Below are positions 1 to 7,248 of a stretch of 12,787 nt of DNA, one piece after another. Both the position numbers and the translations under genes were made by a program. The DNA lies in contig CAYVTZ010000063.1 of the NCBI GenBank assembly GCA_964454685.1, positions 1 to 12,787 of the forward strand, written 5' to 3'. Position 1 is the first letter of the stretch, and the number at the start of each line of letters is the position of its first letter. The notes under the pieces were generated by a model. That model had not been told where the DNA came from, searched no databases, and was given only the letters and a program-made list of their open reading frames with translations. Source of the DNA: CAYVTZ01 sp964454685. GTDB taxonomy: Bacteria; Bacillota; Clostridia; Christensenellales; Christensenellaceae.

Positions 1-44
1 GTTCGTTCTCGTATTTTTTTCTTTTGACTATTGACTTTTAATAG

Positions 45-1211
45 TTAGTCTTTCAGAAAATCCTCGTACAGAGGAGACATGTTGCGCAGCTTGGTGACGA
101 TTTTTTTCAGCTCGTCTACCACATAGTCTACGTCTTCCATTGTATTATCCGCGCTCAGAGAGAGCCGCAGAGAGCCATGCGCAATTTCATGCGGCAATCC
201 GATTGCCAGCAGCACATGCGAGGGATCAAGCGAGCCGGACGTGCAAGCCGATCCGCTGGAAGCGCAGATGTTTGCCATGTCCAGCCAAATGAGCAGTGCC
301 TCGCCCTCGATGAAGCGAAAACTGAAGTTTGCGTTGCCGGACAGCCGCTGTGTGGCGTGCCCGTTATAGCGCACATGATCGATTTCGCCGGTGATGCGTT
401 TGACCAAGTGATCGCGCAGAAGAACTTCCTTCTCGTGACGCTCGGACAGCGTTGCAAATGCGATTTCCACAGCCTTGGCAAATCCAACGATGGAAGCCAC
501 ATTTTCCGTGCCGCCACGCTTGCCGCGCTCCTGCGCCCCGCCATGCAGATAAGGCTGCAAACGGATGCCTTTGCGCACGTAGAGGAAACCAACGCCTTTG
601 GGGCCGTTGAGTTTATGCGCACTGGCGGACATCAGATCGACGGGAAGTGTCTGCACATCGATAGGAAGATGCCCGTATGCCTGCACGGCATCGGTATGAA
701 ACAATATGCCATGCTCTTTTGCGATTGCGCCGATTTCTTGAACCGGCTGTATCGTACCGATCTCATTATTGGCGAACATAATTGTGATGAGTGTGGTATC
801 CGGCCGAATGGCTGCGCGCAGATCGTCGGGATTGACCAAGCCGCTTTCATCGACATCGAGGTAAGTGACATCAAAGCCGTTTTTTTCAAGATATTCGCAA
901 GTATGCAGCACTGCATGATGCTCGATCTTTGACGTGATGATGTGGTTGCCCTTTGAGCGATACGCCTGCGCGATCGACAAAATTGCCCAATTATCCGATT
1001 CGGTTCCACAGGAGGTAAAAAACAACTCTTGCGGTGATGCACCGATGCTCTGCGCAATGGTGCGCCGCGCCTCATCTACAACCTTTCTGCTTTGCTGCGC
1101 AAAGCGGTATATGCTGGAAGGATTCCCGTATTGTTCTGTATAGTACGGTAGCATCGCTTCCACGACTTCCGGCAAAACCCTTGTGGTTGCCGCATTATCC
1201 ATATAGATCAT
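45..1211 (-). CDS. nifS: Cysteine desulfurase, NifS/IscS type
   Basis: A PLP enzyme that takes sulfur from L-cysteine as a persulfide, giving alanine and supplying Fe-S cluster or thiolated-tRNA synthesis in the cytoplasm. The 388-residue protein has the usual family length. Visible landmarks are the N-terminal MDNAATT motif, the His98-His99 pair (PLP stacking), Asp174 in HTDAVQ, the PLP lysine Lys200 in SASAHKLNGPKG, the RGGTEN segment near 232-237, and catalytic Cys323 in SSGSACTSG, as in IscS/NifS rather than SufS. I chose the ATG at 1211 because an AGGAGAG ribosome binding site lies just upstream; a longer reading from 1241 would run through that site. Its start overlaps the stop of the Rrf2 regulator by ATGA, so the two are translationally coupled. 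No terminator follows in the 44 bases left, so a partner such as a scaffold or tRNA thiolase may lie outside. The family is secure; the choice among nifS, iscS and a tRNA-thiolation paralogue is not settled by sequence. Confidence 0.95.
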   Translation of the reverse strand: MIYMDNAATTRVLPEVVEAMLPYYTEQYGNPSSIYRFAQQSRKVVDEARRTIAQSIGASPQELFFTSCGTESDNWAILSIAQAYRSKGNHIITSKIEHHAVLHTCEYLEKNGFDVTYLDVDESGLVNPDDLRAAIRPDTTLITIMFANNEIGTIQPVQEIGAIAKEHGILFHTDAVQAYGHLPIDVQTLPVDLMSASAHKLNGPKGVGFLYVRKGIRLQPYLHGGAQERGKRGGTENVASIVGFAKAVEIAFATLSERHEKEVLLRDHLVKRITGEIDHVRYNGHATQRLSGNANFSFRFIEGEALLIWLDMANICASSGSACTSGSLDPSHVLLAIGLPHEIAHGSLRLSLSADNTMEDVDYVVDELKKIVTKLRNMSPLYEDFLKD

Positions 1212-1681
1212 GTTGCACTCTCCTGTTTTTTGTTTCCGCAATTTATGGTTTGAGTGGGGTATGGCTCATGTTGTCTGGTCATTGCCACCAGCGCACTGAG
1301 CTTGATATCGTCCGCAATCTCATTCATACCTTGATTGAGCCTTTGCCAAACATATTTCGAGACACAGGCATCGCTGCCGTGGCAGGAATCGTTTTCGATG
1401 CCACAACATTCGACCGGATTGAGGTCTCCCTCAACGGCACGCAAGATATCACCGGCGGTGATTTCCTCAGATGGACGCGAGAGCAAATATCCCCCTTGAG
1501 CGCCGCGTACACTATTGACGATGTGCGCGCGCTTGAGCTTTGCGATCAGCTGCTGCAAATAGCCCTCGGAAATTTGCTGGCGCTGCGCAATGCTGGACAG
1601 TGAAACGGCTTCGTTTTCACTATTGCGCGCGAGGTCGATCATGGCACGCAGACCATAGATGCCTTTGGTAGATAGTTTCAT
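1208..1681 (-). CDS. iscR: Rrf2-family transcriptional regulator, IscR-like
   Basis: A 157-residue DNA-binding repressor or sensor of the Rrf2 family. The N-terminus (KLSTKGIYGLRAMIDLA) and the winged helix ending in VRGAQGGYLLSRP (about 58-70) are typical. Cysteines at 92, 93, 100 and 106 occupy the loop where IscR holds its [2Fe-2S] cluster (Cys92, 98 and 104 in E. coli), so an Fe-S sensing role is likely, although the spacing is not identical and which three cysteines would bind is unclear. An extra cysteine sits at 148. The ATG at 1681 follows an AGGAAAGGAAG ribosome binding site with 8-base spacing. It is the first gene of an operon with the cysteine desulfurase, with which it shares ATGA. 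By family habit it would regulate its own operon; a dyad lies between its promoter and start codon. The alternative is a CymR-like regulator of cysteine metabolism, but the cluster-type cysteines favour the IscR type. Confidence 0.9.
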   Translation of the reverse strand: MKLSTKGIYGLRAMIDLARNSENEAVSLSSIAQRQQISEGYLQQLIAKLKRAHIVNSVRGAQGGYLLSRPSEEITAGDILRAVEGDLNPVECCGIENDSCHGSDACVSKYVWQRLNQGMNEIADDIKLSALVAMTRQHEPYPTQTINCGNKKQESAT

Positions 1682-1718
1682 TTGCGCCGCTTCCTTTCCT
1701 CTAAAATGACACGCATTT

Positions 1719-1737
1719 GTAATTCAAACCAAATTAC
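1719..1737. promoter_or_regulatory. Candidate operator dyad downstream of the iscR promoter
   Basis: A perfect inverted repeat, GTAATT and AATTAC separated by 7 bases, lies at roughly +5 to +23 from the predicted start site. This suits repression by a dimeric winged-helix protein, and autoregulation by the Rrf2 protein is the simplest reading. It does not match the E. coli IscR consensus as I know it, so the assignment is inference. Confidence 0.4.
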
Positions 1738-1748
1738 TATGCTTTATT

Positions 1749-1777
1749 ATATTAATACACCGGTGGGGAGATGTCAA
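1749..1777 (-). promoter_or_regulatory. Promoter of the iscR-nifS operon
   Basis: On the minus strand a perfect -35 TTGACA (1772-1777) and a -10 TAATAT (1749-1754) are separated by exactly 17 bases. An A-rich tract directly upstream of the -35 (about 1779-1797) could act as an UP element. The spacer holds the 8-bp palindrome CACCGGTG (1758-1765). Transcription should start near 1742, giving a leader of about 60 nt before the ATG at 1681. Confidence 0.75.
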
Positions 1778-1815
1778 ACGATTTTTATTGTTTTTGCGGG
1801 GGAAGGGATCATGTG

Positions 1816-1841
1816 TTTTTCTTTTTTTAAAAAAAGAAAAA
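1816..1841. repeat. 26-bp perfect A/T palindrome
   Basis: A T-rich arm of 13 bases (1816-1828) is followed with no spacer by its exact complement (1829-1841), with a single C/G pair at 1821/1836. It lies in the 260-bp gap between the oxidoreductase stop and the iscR start, about 40 bp upstream of the iscR -35. With almost no G/C pairs it is a poor intrinsic terminator; a bent or cruciform-prone site, or simply low-complexity sequence, is more likely. Confidence 0.6.
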
Positions 1842-1881
1842 AGTATCAAAAAATCAATTTATGGGTGTGCGGGGTTGCTTT

Positions 1882-1919
1882 AAAACACAAAGAGCGCCAT
1901 GTCATGGACACAGCGCTCT
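1882..1919 (-). terminator. Intrinsic terminator of the pyruvate:ferredoxin oxidoreductase gene
   Basis: On the minus strand AGAGCGC (1913-1919) pairs with GCGCTCT (1891-1897) around a 15-base loop, followed by a T-rich tail (1882-1890, interrupted by two Gs). It begins about 23 bases after the stop codon. The loop contains a small palindrome, CCATG-T-CATGG (1897-1907). The broken T run makes it moderate rather than strong. Confidence 0.65.
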
Positions 1920-1941
1920 CTTTTGATTGGTTGTGATTCGA

Positions 1942-4900
1942 TTAGAATTCTCTGTTTGCGAGGAATTCGTAGTAATCGAAGCGTTCTTTAGCTTCTTCTG
2001 CGGACTTCTCGAACAGCGCATCCGCCACTTCGGGGAAGAGCTGCTTGAGCGAACGATAGCGGTTTTCGCTCATGATGAAGTCTTTGTAGCTTGCGGTCGG
2101 CGCTTTGGAATCCAGAGTGAACGGATTCTTGCCTTCCTCTTTCAGCATCGGATTGAAGCGATACAGCGGCCAATAGCCGGACTCCACTGCGCGCTTTTCT
2201 TCGAGCTGTGTTTTGCCCATGTTGATGCCGTGGTTGATGCACGGAGCATACGCAATGATGAGGGACGGACCGTTATACGCTTCCGCTTCCTTCATTGCTT
2301 TGAGCAGTTGACCCTGATTTGCGCCCATTGCAACGCTTGCAACGTAGACATAGCCATACGTCATAGCGATTGCGCCGAGGTCTTTTTTCTTCACGCGCTT
2401 ACCGGAAGCAGCGAACTTCGCAATAGAGCCTGTGGGGGTAGCCTTGGAGGACTGACCGCCTGTGTTGGAGTAAACTTCGGTATCCATCACGAGGATGTTG
2501 ACATCTTCGCCGGAAGCGATGACGTGATCCAAGCCGCCGTAACCGATGTCGTAAGCCCAACCGTCGCCGCCGAAAATCCAAACGGATTTCTTTACGAACA
2601 GATCTTTTTGCTCCAAAATTTTGCCGTAGCAATCGCAAGCGCCTTTTGCCGCTTCGAGAGCCTTTTCCAGATCAGCAGAAGCTTTCTTGGAGGCATCTCC
2701 GCTTTCAAACGCATCCACCCAAGCTTTCAAAGCTGCGGTTGCATTTGCATCTTTGTTTGCCTCGATTGCTGCGAGCGCCATATCCTTGACGGCGTTTCTT
2801 CTCTGCGTGAACGCGAGGTTGATGCCGTAGCCGAATTCTGCGTTGTCCTCAAACAGCGAGTTTGCCCATGCCGGACCTTGACCTTTGTCGTTGGTGGTAT
2901 ACGGGCAAGTGGGTGCGCTGCCGCCATAGATGGAGGAGCAGCCCGTTGCGTTGGAAACCGTCATGCGGTCGCCATAAAGCTGTGTGACCAGCTTGACATA
3001 AGGCGTTTCGCCGCAGCCTGTGCAAGCGCCGGAGAACTCGAACAACGGTTTGAGGAACTGACTTTCCGGAACCGTGGAGGAGTTAATCTCGATTTTGGGT
3101 TCGGGCAGATTTGCCGCGAATTCCCAATCTGCCGCTTCCTCTTCAATCGATTTTGCGACGGGAACCATCGTCAGCGCTTTTTCCTTTGCGGGGCAGATAT
3201 CTGCGCAGTTGCCGCAGCCGGCGCAATCGTAAGGCGAAACCTGCATCCGATACTGGTAGCCTTCTTTGTCCTTGCCGCGTGCCGCTTTGGTCTTAAAGCC
3301 TGCCGGAGCATTTTTGAGGTCTTCTTCCGTTGCGAGGAAGGGACGAATTGCCGCGTGCGGGCAGACATAAGAGCACTGATTACACATGATGCACTTATCG
3401 ATATCCCACTCTGGAACATTGACCGCGATCCCGCGTTTTTCGAACTTGGAGGTGGAAAGCGGAACGAAGCCGCGCGGATCGAACGCCGAAACGGGCAGAT
3501 CGTCACCCTTTTGAATGAGGATGGGATGCACGAAATCACGGAAATAAGCATCATCGGGAACGGCTGCATATGCTGCGCCATCCGTTGCGGTTGCCCAAGA
3601 ATCCGGAATTTTTACTTCCTGCACTGCCATACCGGCATCCACTGCCTTGTTGTTCATATCGACGATATCCTGACCTTTTCTGCCGTAGGATTTCTCGATT
3701 GCTTTTTTCATGTATTTGAGGGCATCATCCACCGGAATCACGTTTGCGATTTTGAAGAATGCAGCCTGCATGATGGTGTTGGTTCTGCCGCCGAGTCCCA
3801 GCTCGCCCGCAATTTTGATTGCGTCGATGTTGTAGAATTTCAGCTTCTTTTTTGCGATGGTGTTCTTGACCGCTGCCGGAAGCTCTTTTTCAAGGTCTGC
3901 ATCCGACCACGGGGAGTTCAGCAGGAACACGCCGCCTTCTTTGATGCCTTCCAGCATATCATAGCGGATGATGTAGGACGGGTTATGACACGCCACAAAA
4001 TCCGGATGCGTGATGAGGTAGGAAGACTGAATCGGGGAGGTACCGAAACGCAGATGGGAAACCGTGATACCACCGGACTTTTTGGAGTCGTAGGAGAAGT
4101 ACCCCTGTGCATACATATCGGTATGATCGCCGATGATTTTGATGGAGTTTTTGTTTGCGCCCACGGTGCCGTCTGCGCCGAGTCCGTAGAACTTCGCGCT
4201 GAACATTCCTTCGGGGGCAGCATTGATCTGCTCTTTTACATCCAAGGAGGTGTTGGTCACATCGTCCACGATACCTACGGTGAAGTGGTTTTTGGAATCC
4301 GTTGCCTTTGCGTTGTCCACGATTGCCTTGACCATCGAGGGCGTATATTCCTTAGAACCAAGACCGTATCTGCCAGAGAGAACCTTCAGGTTGGCTCTGC
4401 CTTGCTCGAACAGCGCTGTCACGACATCTTCGTACAGCGGCTCGCCCAAGCAGCCCGGCTCTTTGGTTCTGTCCAGAACGGTTACGGTTTTAGCGCTTGC
4501 CGGAATCGCGTTCACGAACGCGCTTGCATCGAAAGGACGATACAGGCGAACTTTGATGAGACCGATTTTCTCGCCGTTTTTGTTGAGGTAATTGATGGAT
4601 TCTTCGGTAACGTCTGTTGCCGAACCCATTGCCACGATGACCTGCTCCGCATCCGGCGCGCCGACATAATCAAACAAATGATAAGCTCTGCCGAATTGCT
4701 TCGCAAACGCATTCATGACTTCCTGCACGATGGCAGGTGTTGCGTTGTAATATTTGTTGGCAGCTTCACGATTCTGGAAGTAGATGTCGGGATTCTGCGC
4801 CGTACCCTGCTGGTGCGGATGCTCCGGATTCATGCCGCGCGCGCGGAAATCCGCGATTGCGTCCCAATCGACCATCTCGGCAAGTTTATCGTACTCGAGC

Positions 4901-5448
4901 ATTTCGATTTTGGAAACTTCGTGTGAGGTTCTGAAACCATCAAAGAAGTGCAGGAAAGGAACCTTTGACTTTAACGTCGCAAGGTGCGCGACCGCAGCCA
5001 TATCCATCGTTTCCTGAACGCTGCCCGCAGCCAGCATTGCAAAACCCGTCTGACGAGCAGCCATGACATCCGCATGATCGCCGAAGATGGACAGCGCGTG
5101 AGCGGCAAGTGCGCGCGCCGATACGTGGAACACGCAGGGCAGCAGCTCGCCGGAGATTTTATACATGTTGGGAATCATGAGCAGCAGACCCTGCGAAGCA
5201 GTGAACGTCGAGGTGAACGCACCTGCCGACAGAGAACCGTGCACGGCACCCGCCGCACCGGCCTCGGACTGAAGCTCGGAAATTCTCATGGTTTGGTTGA
5301 AGATGTTCTTTCTTCCGCCGGCAGCCCACTCGTCGCAGGATTCCGCCATCGGGGAGGAAGGAGTGATCGGGTAAATTGCGCCGACATCGGAAAACGCATA
5401 AGCGACATGTGCAGCGGCGGTATTACCGTCAATCGTAAGTTTTGCCAT
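1942..5448 (-). CDS. nifJ: Pyruvate:ferredoxin (flavodoxin) oxidoreductase
   Basis: Converts pyruvate and CoA to acetyl-CoA and CO2 while reducing ferredoxin or flavodoxin, the central step of anaerobic pyruvate use in the cytoplasm. The 1168-residue chain is the full single-polypeptide type. Domains in order: pyruvate/TPP domain I with YPITPSSPMAE (about 26-36) and SARALAAHALSIFGDH (110-125); domain II and the gamma-like part (about 265-660); a two-cluster ferredoxin domain with Cys686/689/692/696 and Cys742/745/748/752; and the TPP domain with Cys809, 812, 837 and 1070 for the proximal cluster, the GDGWAYDIGY motif at 961-970 and NTGGQSSKATP at 995-1005. All cluster ligands are present. The ATG at 5448 follows a near-perfect TAGGAGGT site. 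It appears monocistronic, with its own promoter and terminator. About 1000 of its codons avoid TTA, CTA and TCA, consistent with strong codon bias in a highly expressed gene. Confidence 0.98.
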   Translation of the reverse strand: MAKLTIDGNTAAAHVAYAFSDVGAIYPITPSSPMAESCDEWAAGGRKNIFNQTMRISELQSEAGAAGAVHGSLSAGAFTSTFTASQGLLLMIPNMYKISGELLPCVFHVSARALAAHALSIFGDHADVMAARQTGFAMLAAGSVQETMDMAAVAHLATLKSKVPFLHFFDGFRTSHEVSKIEMLEYDKLAEMVDWDAIADFRARGMNPEHPHQQGTAQNPDIYFQNREAANKYYNATPAIVQEVMNAFAKQFGRAYHLFDYVGAPDAEQVIVAMGSATDVTEESINYLNKNGEKIGLIKVRLYRPFDASAFVNAIPASAKTVTVLDRTKEPGCLGEPLYEDVVTALFEQGRANLKVLSGRYGLGSKEYTPSMVKAIVDNAKATDSKNHFTVGIVDDVTNTSLDVKEQINAAPEGMFSAKFYGLGADGTVGANKNSIKIIGDHTDMYAQGYFSYDSKKSGGITVSHLRFGTSPIQSSYLITHPDFVACHNPSYIIRYDMLEGIKEGGVFLLNSPWSDADLEKELPAAVKNTIAKKKLKFYNIDAIKIAGELGLGGRTNTIMQAAFFKIANVIPVDDALKYMKKAIEKSYGRKGQDIVDMNNKAVDAGMAVQEVKIPDSWATATDGAAYAAVPDDAYFRDFVHPILIQKGDDLPVSAFDPRGFVPLSTSKFEKRGIAVNVPEWDIDKCIMCNQCSYVCPHAAIRPFLATEEDLKNAPAGFKTKAARGKDKEGYQYRMQVSPYDCAGCGNCADICPAKEKALTMVPVAKSIEEEAADWEFAANLPEPKIEINSSTVPESQFLKPLFEFSGACTGCGETPYVKLVTQLYGDRMTVSNATGCSSIYGGSAPTCPYTTNDKGQGPAWANSLFEDNAEFGYGINLAFTQRRNAVKDMALAAIEANKDANATAALKAWVDAFESGDASKKASADLEKALEAAKGACDCYGKILEQKDLFVKKSVWIFGGDGWAYDIGYGGLDHVIASGEDVNILVMDTEVYSNTGGQSSKATPTGSIAKFAASGKRVKKKDLGAIAMTYGYVYVASVAMGANQGQLLKAMKEAEAYNGPSLIIAYAPCINHGINMGKTQLEEKRAVESGYWPLYRFNPMLKEEGKNPFTLDSKAPTASYKDFIMSENRYRSLKQLFPEVADALFEKSAEEAKERFDYYEFLANREF

Positions 5449-5499
5449 TATATTGACCTCCTAAAAATTTTGTTAAGCTGATATAAACACAACACTTCA

Positions 5500-5528
5500 A
5501 TTATAATATATAACACAATAGAAAACAA
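5500..5528 (-). promoter_or_regulatory. Promoter of the pyruvate:ferredoxin oxidoreductase gene
   Basis: On the minus strand TTGTTT (5523-5528) and a perfect TATAAT (5500-5505) are separated by 17 bases. Transcription should start near 5493, giving a leader of about 45 nt. Within that leader TTGTTAA (plus strand, 5470-5476) matches a Rex half-site, but the second half is degenerate. Confidence 0.7.
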
Positions 5529-5585
5529 GGCATTGCGCCCTGATTTTGTGAGATTTGGGGAAAATTTACAATTTCAATGAACCGA

Positions 5586-6518
5586 CTATCTTTGTGTGGA
5601 GTCTTTGGACTGGCCCCACTTGAGCGGGGCACGGCGATAAAGCCGCGCAAACACCTTGCGCTCTTCGCGTGGCACAATGGGCTTGCCGTGAAAGGAGATG
5701 TTGTAAAACGAACTTTCCAACACAGAAGGATGCAGACCCTCAAAAAAATACGCATCCAGCAGACCGATTTTTTTGCAGGCGTCTAACGTCGCCTGATGCA
5801 GAAGATCAAAATAAAAATCGTAATCGTACCAGGTTTTGATTTCTTCCGGGGGGTGATAGAGCATCGTCATCATATCCAGCTGTGAAATGAGGTTGACGCG
5901 CTTGAGATGTTTGAGCTTTTTTTCGTCCATAAGACAAATGGAGTCCTGAAACCCTGCATAATAGCGATAAGCATCGCGGTACGCATAGTTGGGCGTGCGG
6001 ATGATGCCATCGTACAGGTGCTTCATGTGCTCGAAAAAAGCGTCGATCTCACCCGTTTCGACAAAAGAATCGCGCACGAATTGACCGCGATCCAGCGTCA
6101 TGGCATCTACGCCGCGGCTTTGTGCATACATCACATCGATGGCGCATTCCAGCGTATTGTGCGTGGACATAGGCTTGGTGCCTTTGTTGATGTGCGGGTG
6201 AATGAGATAGTCCAGACAATAATGCGTGACATAGCCATACAAAAAGGCACGCAGCACATCGCTGTCCTGCTCCTTAACATAACGCGCTGCCTCCATAAAA
6301 AACTGCGTGGGACGCGTGTAATGCAATGCCCAGCCATACATTTTATAGAGGTACTTGATCATGAAAAAATAATAATGGTATAAATAAAAATAGTCGCCGC
6401 CCTGAGAGCCGGAGTAATAAGCATCCATGTGCGCGCATATCGTTTGTGAGATGCGCGGATTTTGAATGCGCTCCAGAGTCTCGTCGGCGGCGAGTTTGTG
6501 CGTTAATATCGTTGGCAT
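5586..6518 (-). CDS. Zinc-dependent phospholipase C-like protein
   Basis: A 310-residue protein of the zinc-dependent phospholipase C-like fold. Candidate metal ligands follow the family order: His7 in the N-terminal MPTILTHK, Asp42 in SQGGD, His99 and Asp103 in YGYVTHYCLD, His107 in HPHI, and His120, Glu124 and Asp128 in STHNTLECAID. There is no signal peptide and no C2-like membrane-binding domain, so unlike secreted clostridial toxins this is probably cytoplasmic; many such proteins in Clostridia have no known substrate. I placed the start at 6518 because its ATG shares one base with the glycosylase stop (TAATG) and the N-terminal metal-binding motif begins there. The open frame runs 137 codons further upstream, but that part is a shadow of the glycosylase. 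The two genes are very likely co-transcribed. No clear terminator is seen in the 137 bp before the next gene. The family is fairly sure; the activity is not. Confidence 0.85.
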   Translation of the reverse strand: MPTILTHKLAADETLERIQNPRISQTICAHMDAYYSGSQGGDYFYLYHYYFFMIKYLYKMYGWALHYTRPTQFFMEAARYVKEQDSDVLRAFLYGYVTHYCLDYLIHPHINKGTKPMSTHNTLECAIDVMYAQSRGVDAMTLDRGQFVRDSFVETGEIDAFFEHMKHLYDGIIRTPNYAYRDAYRYYAGFQDSICLMDEKKLKHLKRVNLISQLDMMTMLYHPPEEIKTWYDYDFYFDLLHQATLDACKKIGLLDAYFFEGLHPSVLESSFYNISFHGKPIVPREERKVFARLYRRAPLKWGQSKDSTQR

Positions 6519-7111
6519 TACGCGTCCTGTCCCTCCGCGCCTGATTGATGCAGATAGCATCCCGGTTCGTGGGCTTCCAGCAGACCGATGCTTTGCAGGA
6601 AGGACTCGCACACGGTTTCTCCCGCAAAGGTGAAGCCATAGTGCTTGAGCGCCTGCTTGAGCTTTTGCGGCGTGGGATATTGCGTTACGAAAGCGAATAA
6701 TGTTTCGTGTTCGGACAATATTTTTTGTGCTGCTTGCGCATTGGAGCGCACTGCAAAAATTTTGCGCCGATTGCGGATGATTGCCGCGTTTTGTGCCTGT
6801 GCCTCCAGCTGTACGTCTGTGAGCGCAGCGCAGGCATCGATGTCGAAATTGCAGAAGGCTTCGCGCAGTGCGTCGCGCTTGAGCAAAACGGTGCGCCAAG
6901 ACAACCCTGCCTGAAATGCTTCCAAGCACAGTTTTTCAAACAGCGCCTGATCCGTTGTTTTCAGCCGACCATACTCCTCATCATGGTAGGCGATCAGCAG
7001 ATCGTCCGTTGCCCAGGAACAACGCTTCAGGCTTGCGGTTATATTGGAGTCCGCCGTCCGCGCGAGGTGGCGGTATTCAGAAAATCTTGCTTCATATTTT
7101 ATCTTATCCAT
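6518..7111 (-). CDS. tag: DNA-3-methyladenine glycosylase I
   Basis: A base-excision repair enzyme that removes 3-methyladenine from alkylated DNA. The 197-residue protein shows the family signature: KRCSW at 29-33, AYHDEEYG at 41-48, LCLEAFQAGLSW at 61-72 with the likely base-recognition Glu64, IIRNRRKI at 111-118 in the helix-hairpin-helix region, and GFTFAGETVCESFLQSIGL at 159-177. The zinc-snap ligands are Cys31, His43, His181 and Cys185. Two oddities: the usual EWG is EYG here (Tyr47 for Trp), and about 28 residues precede the RCxW motif that nearly starts the E. coli enzyme. No ATG, GTG or TTG closer to that motif is evident, so I keep the ATG at 7111, which has no Shine-Dalgarno sequence. 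The best promoter would start transcription on that ATG. It is the first gene of a unit with the phospholipase C-like gene. Confidence 0.93.
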   Translation of the reverse strand: MDKIKYEARFSEYRHLARTADSNITASLKRCSWATDDLLIAYHDEEYGRLKTTDQALFEKLCLEAFQAGLSWRTVLLKRDALREAFCNFDIDACAALTDVQLEAQAQNAAIIRNRRKIFAVRSNAQAAQKILSEHETLFAFVTQYPTPQKLKQALKHYGFTFAGETVCESFLQSIGLLEAHEPGCYLHQSGAEGQDA

Positions 7112-7117
7112 GGCTGT

Positions 7118-7147
7118 ATTCTAGCACAAAAGAGGTAGGAAAATCAA
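7118..7147 (-). promoter_or_regulatory. Candidate promoter of tag giving a leaderless transcript
   Basis: On the minus strand TTGATT (7142-7147) and TAGAAT (7118-7123) are separated by 18 bases. Seven bases after the -10 is the A of the tag ATG at 7111, so the mRNA may begin at the start codon. The absence of a ribosome binding site agrees with this. The boxes are each imperfect. Confidence 0.45.
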
Positions 7148-7167
7148 ATTGTTCACATTTAATTTTT

Positions 7168-7195
7168 CTTTCCTGCGAAAAAAGGCTTAGGAAAG
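7168..7195. repeat. Inverted repeat between divergent promoters
   Basis: CTTTCCT (7168-7174) and AGGAAAG (7189-7195) form a perfect 7-bp dyad around 14 bases. It lies between the tag promoter (-35 at 7142-7147) and the rightward hisC promoter (-35 at 7213-7218), where one regulator could touch both. Neither strand has a T run after it, so it is not a terminator. Function unknown. Confidence 0.4.
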
Positions 7196-7212
7196 GGATT
7201 TGTAGATTGTAG

Positions 7213-7242
7213 TTGTGCGAGGGGGCGGGATTCTGATATAAT
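7213..7242 (+). promoter_or_regulatory. Promoter of the hisC-tyrA operon
   Basis: TTGTGC (7213-7218) and a perfect TATAAT (7237-7242) are separated by 18 bases, and the TGA before TATAAT makes an extended -10 (TGnTATAAT). Transcription should start near 7249, leaving a leader of about 307 nt before the hisC ATG. Confidence 0.65.
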
Positions 7243-7248
7243 GATGAA

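Noticed and set aside
177..932. 251-residue plus-strand frame opposite the cysteine desulfurase
   Set aside because: Antisense shadow of a clear gene, with no ribosome binding site or domain.
1927..4926. 999-residue open frame on the plus strand
   Set aside because: It is exactly codon-antisense to the oxidoreductase, has no ribosome binding site, and its cysteine/phenylalanine/arginine-rich translation fits no family; it is explained by codon bias.
5529..5545. GGC/GCC mini-hairpin as a terminator after the phospholipase C-like gene
   Set aside because: Only three pairs and a weak T run, close to the oxidoreductase -35; not convincing.
6519..6929. 137-residue N-terminal extension of the phospholipase C-like protein
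   Set aside because: It is an out-of-frame reading of the glycosylase gene; the family N-terminus begins at the ATG at 6518.
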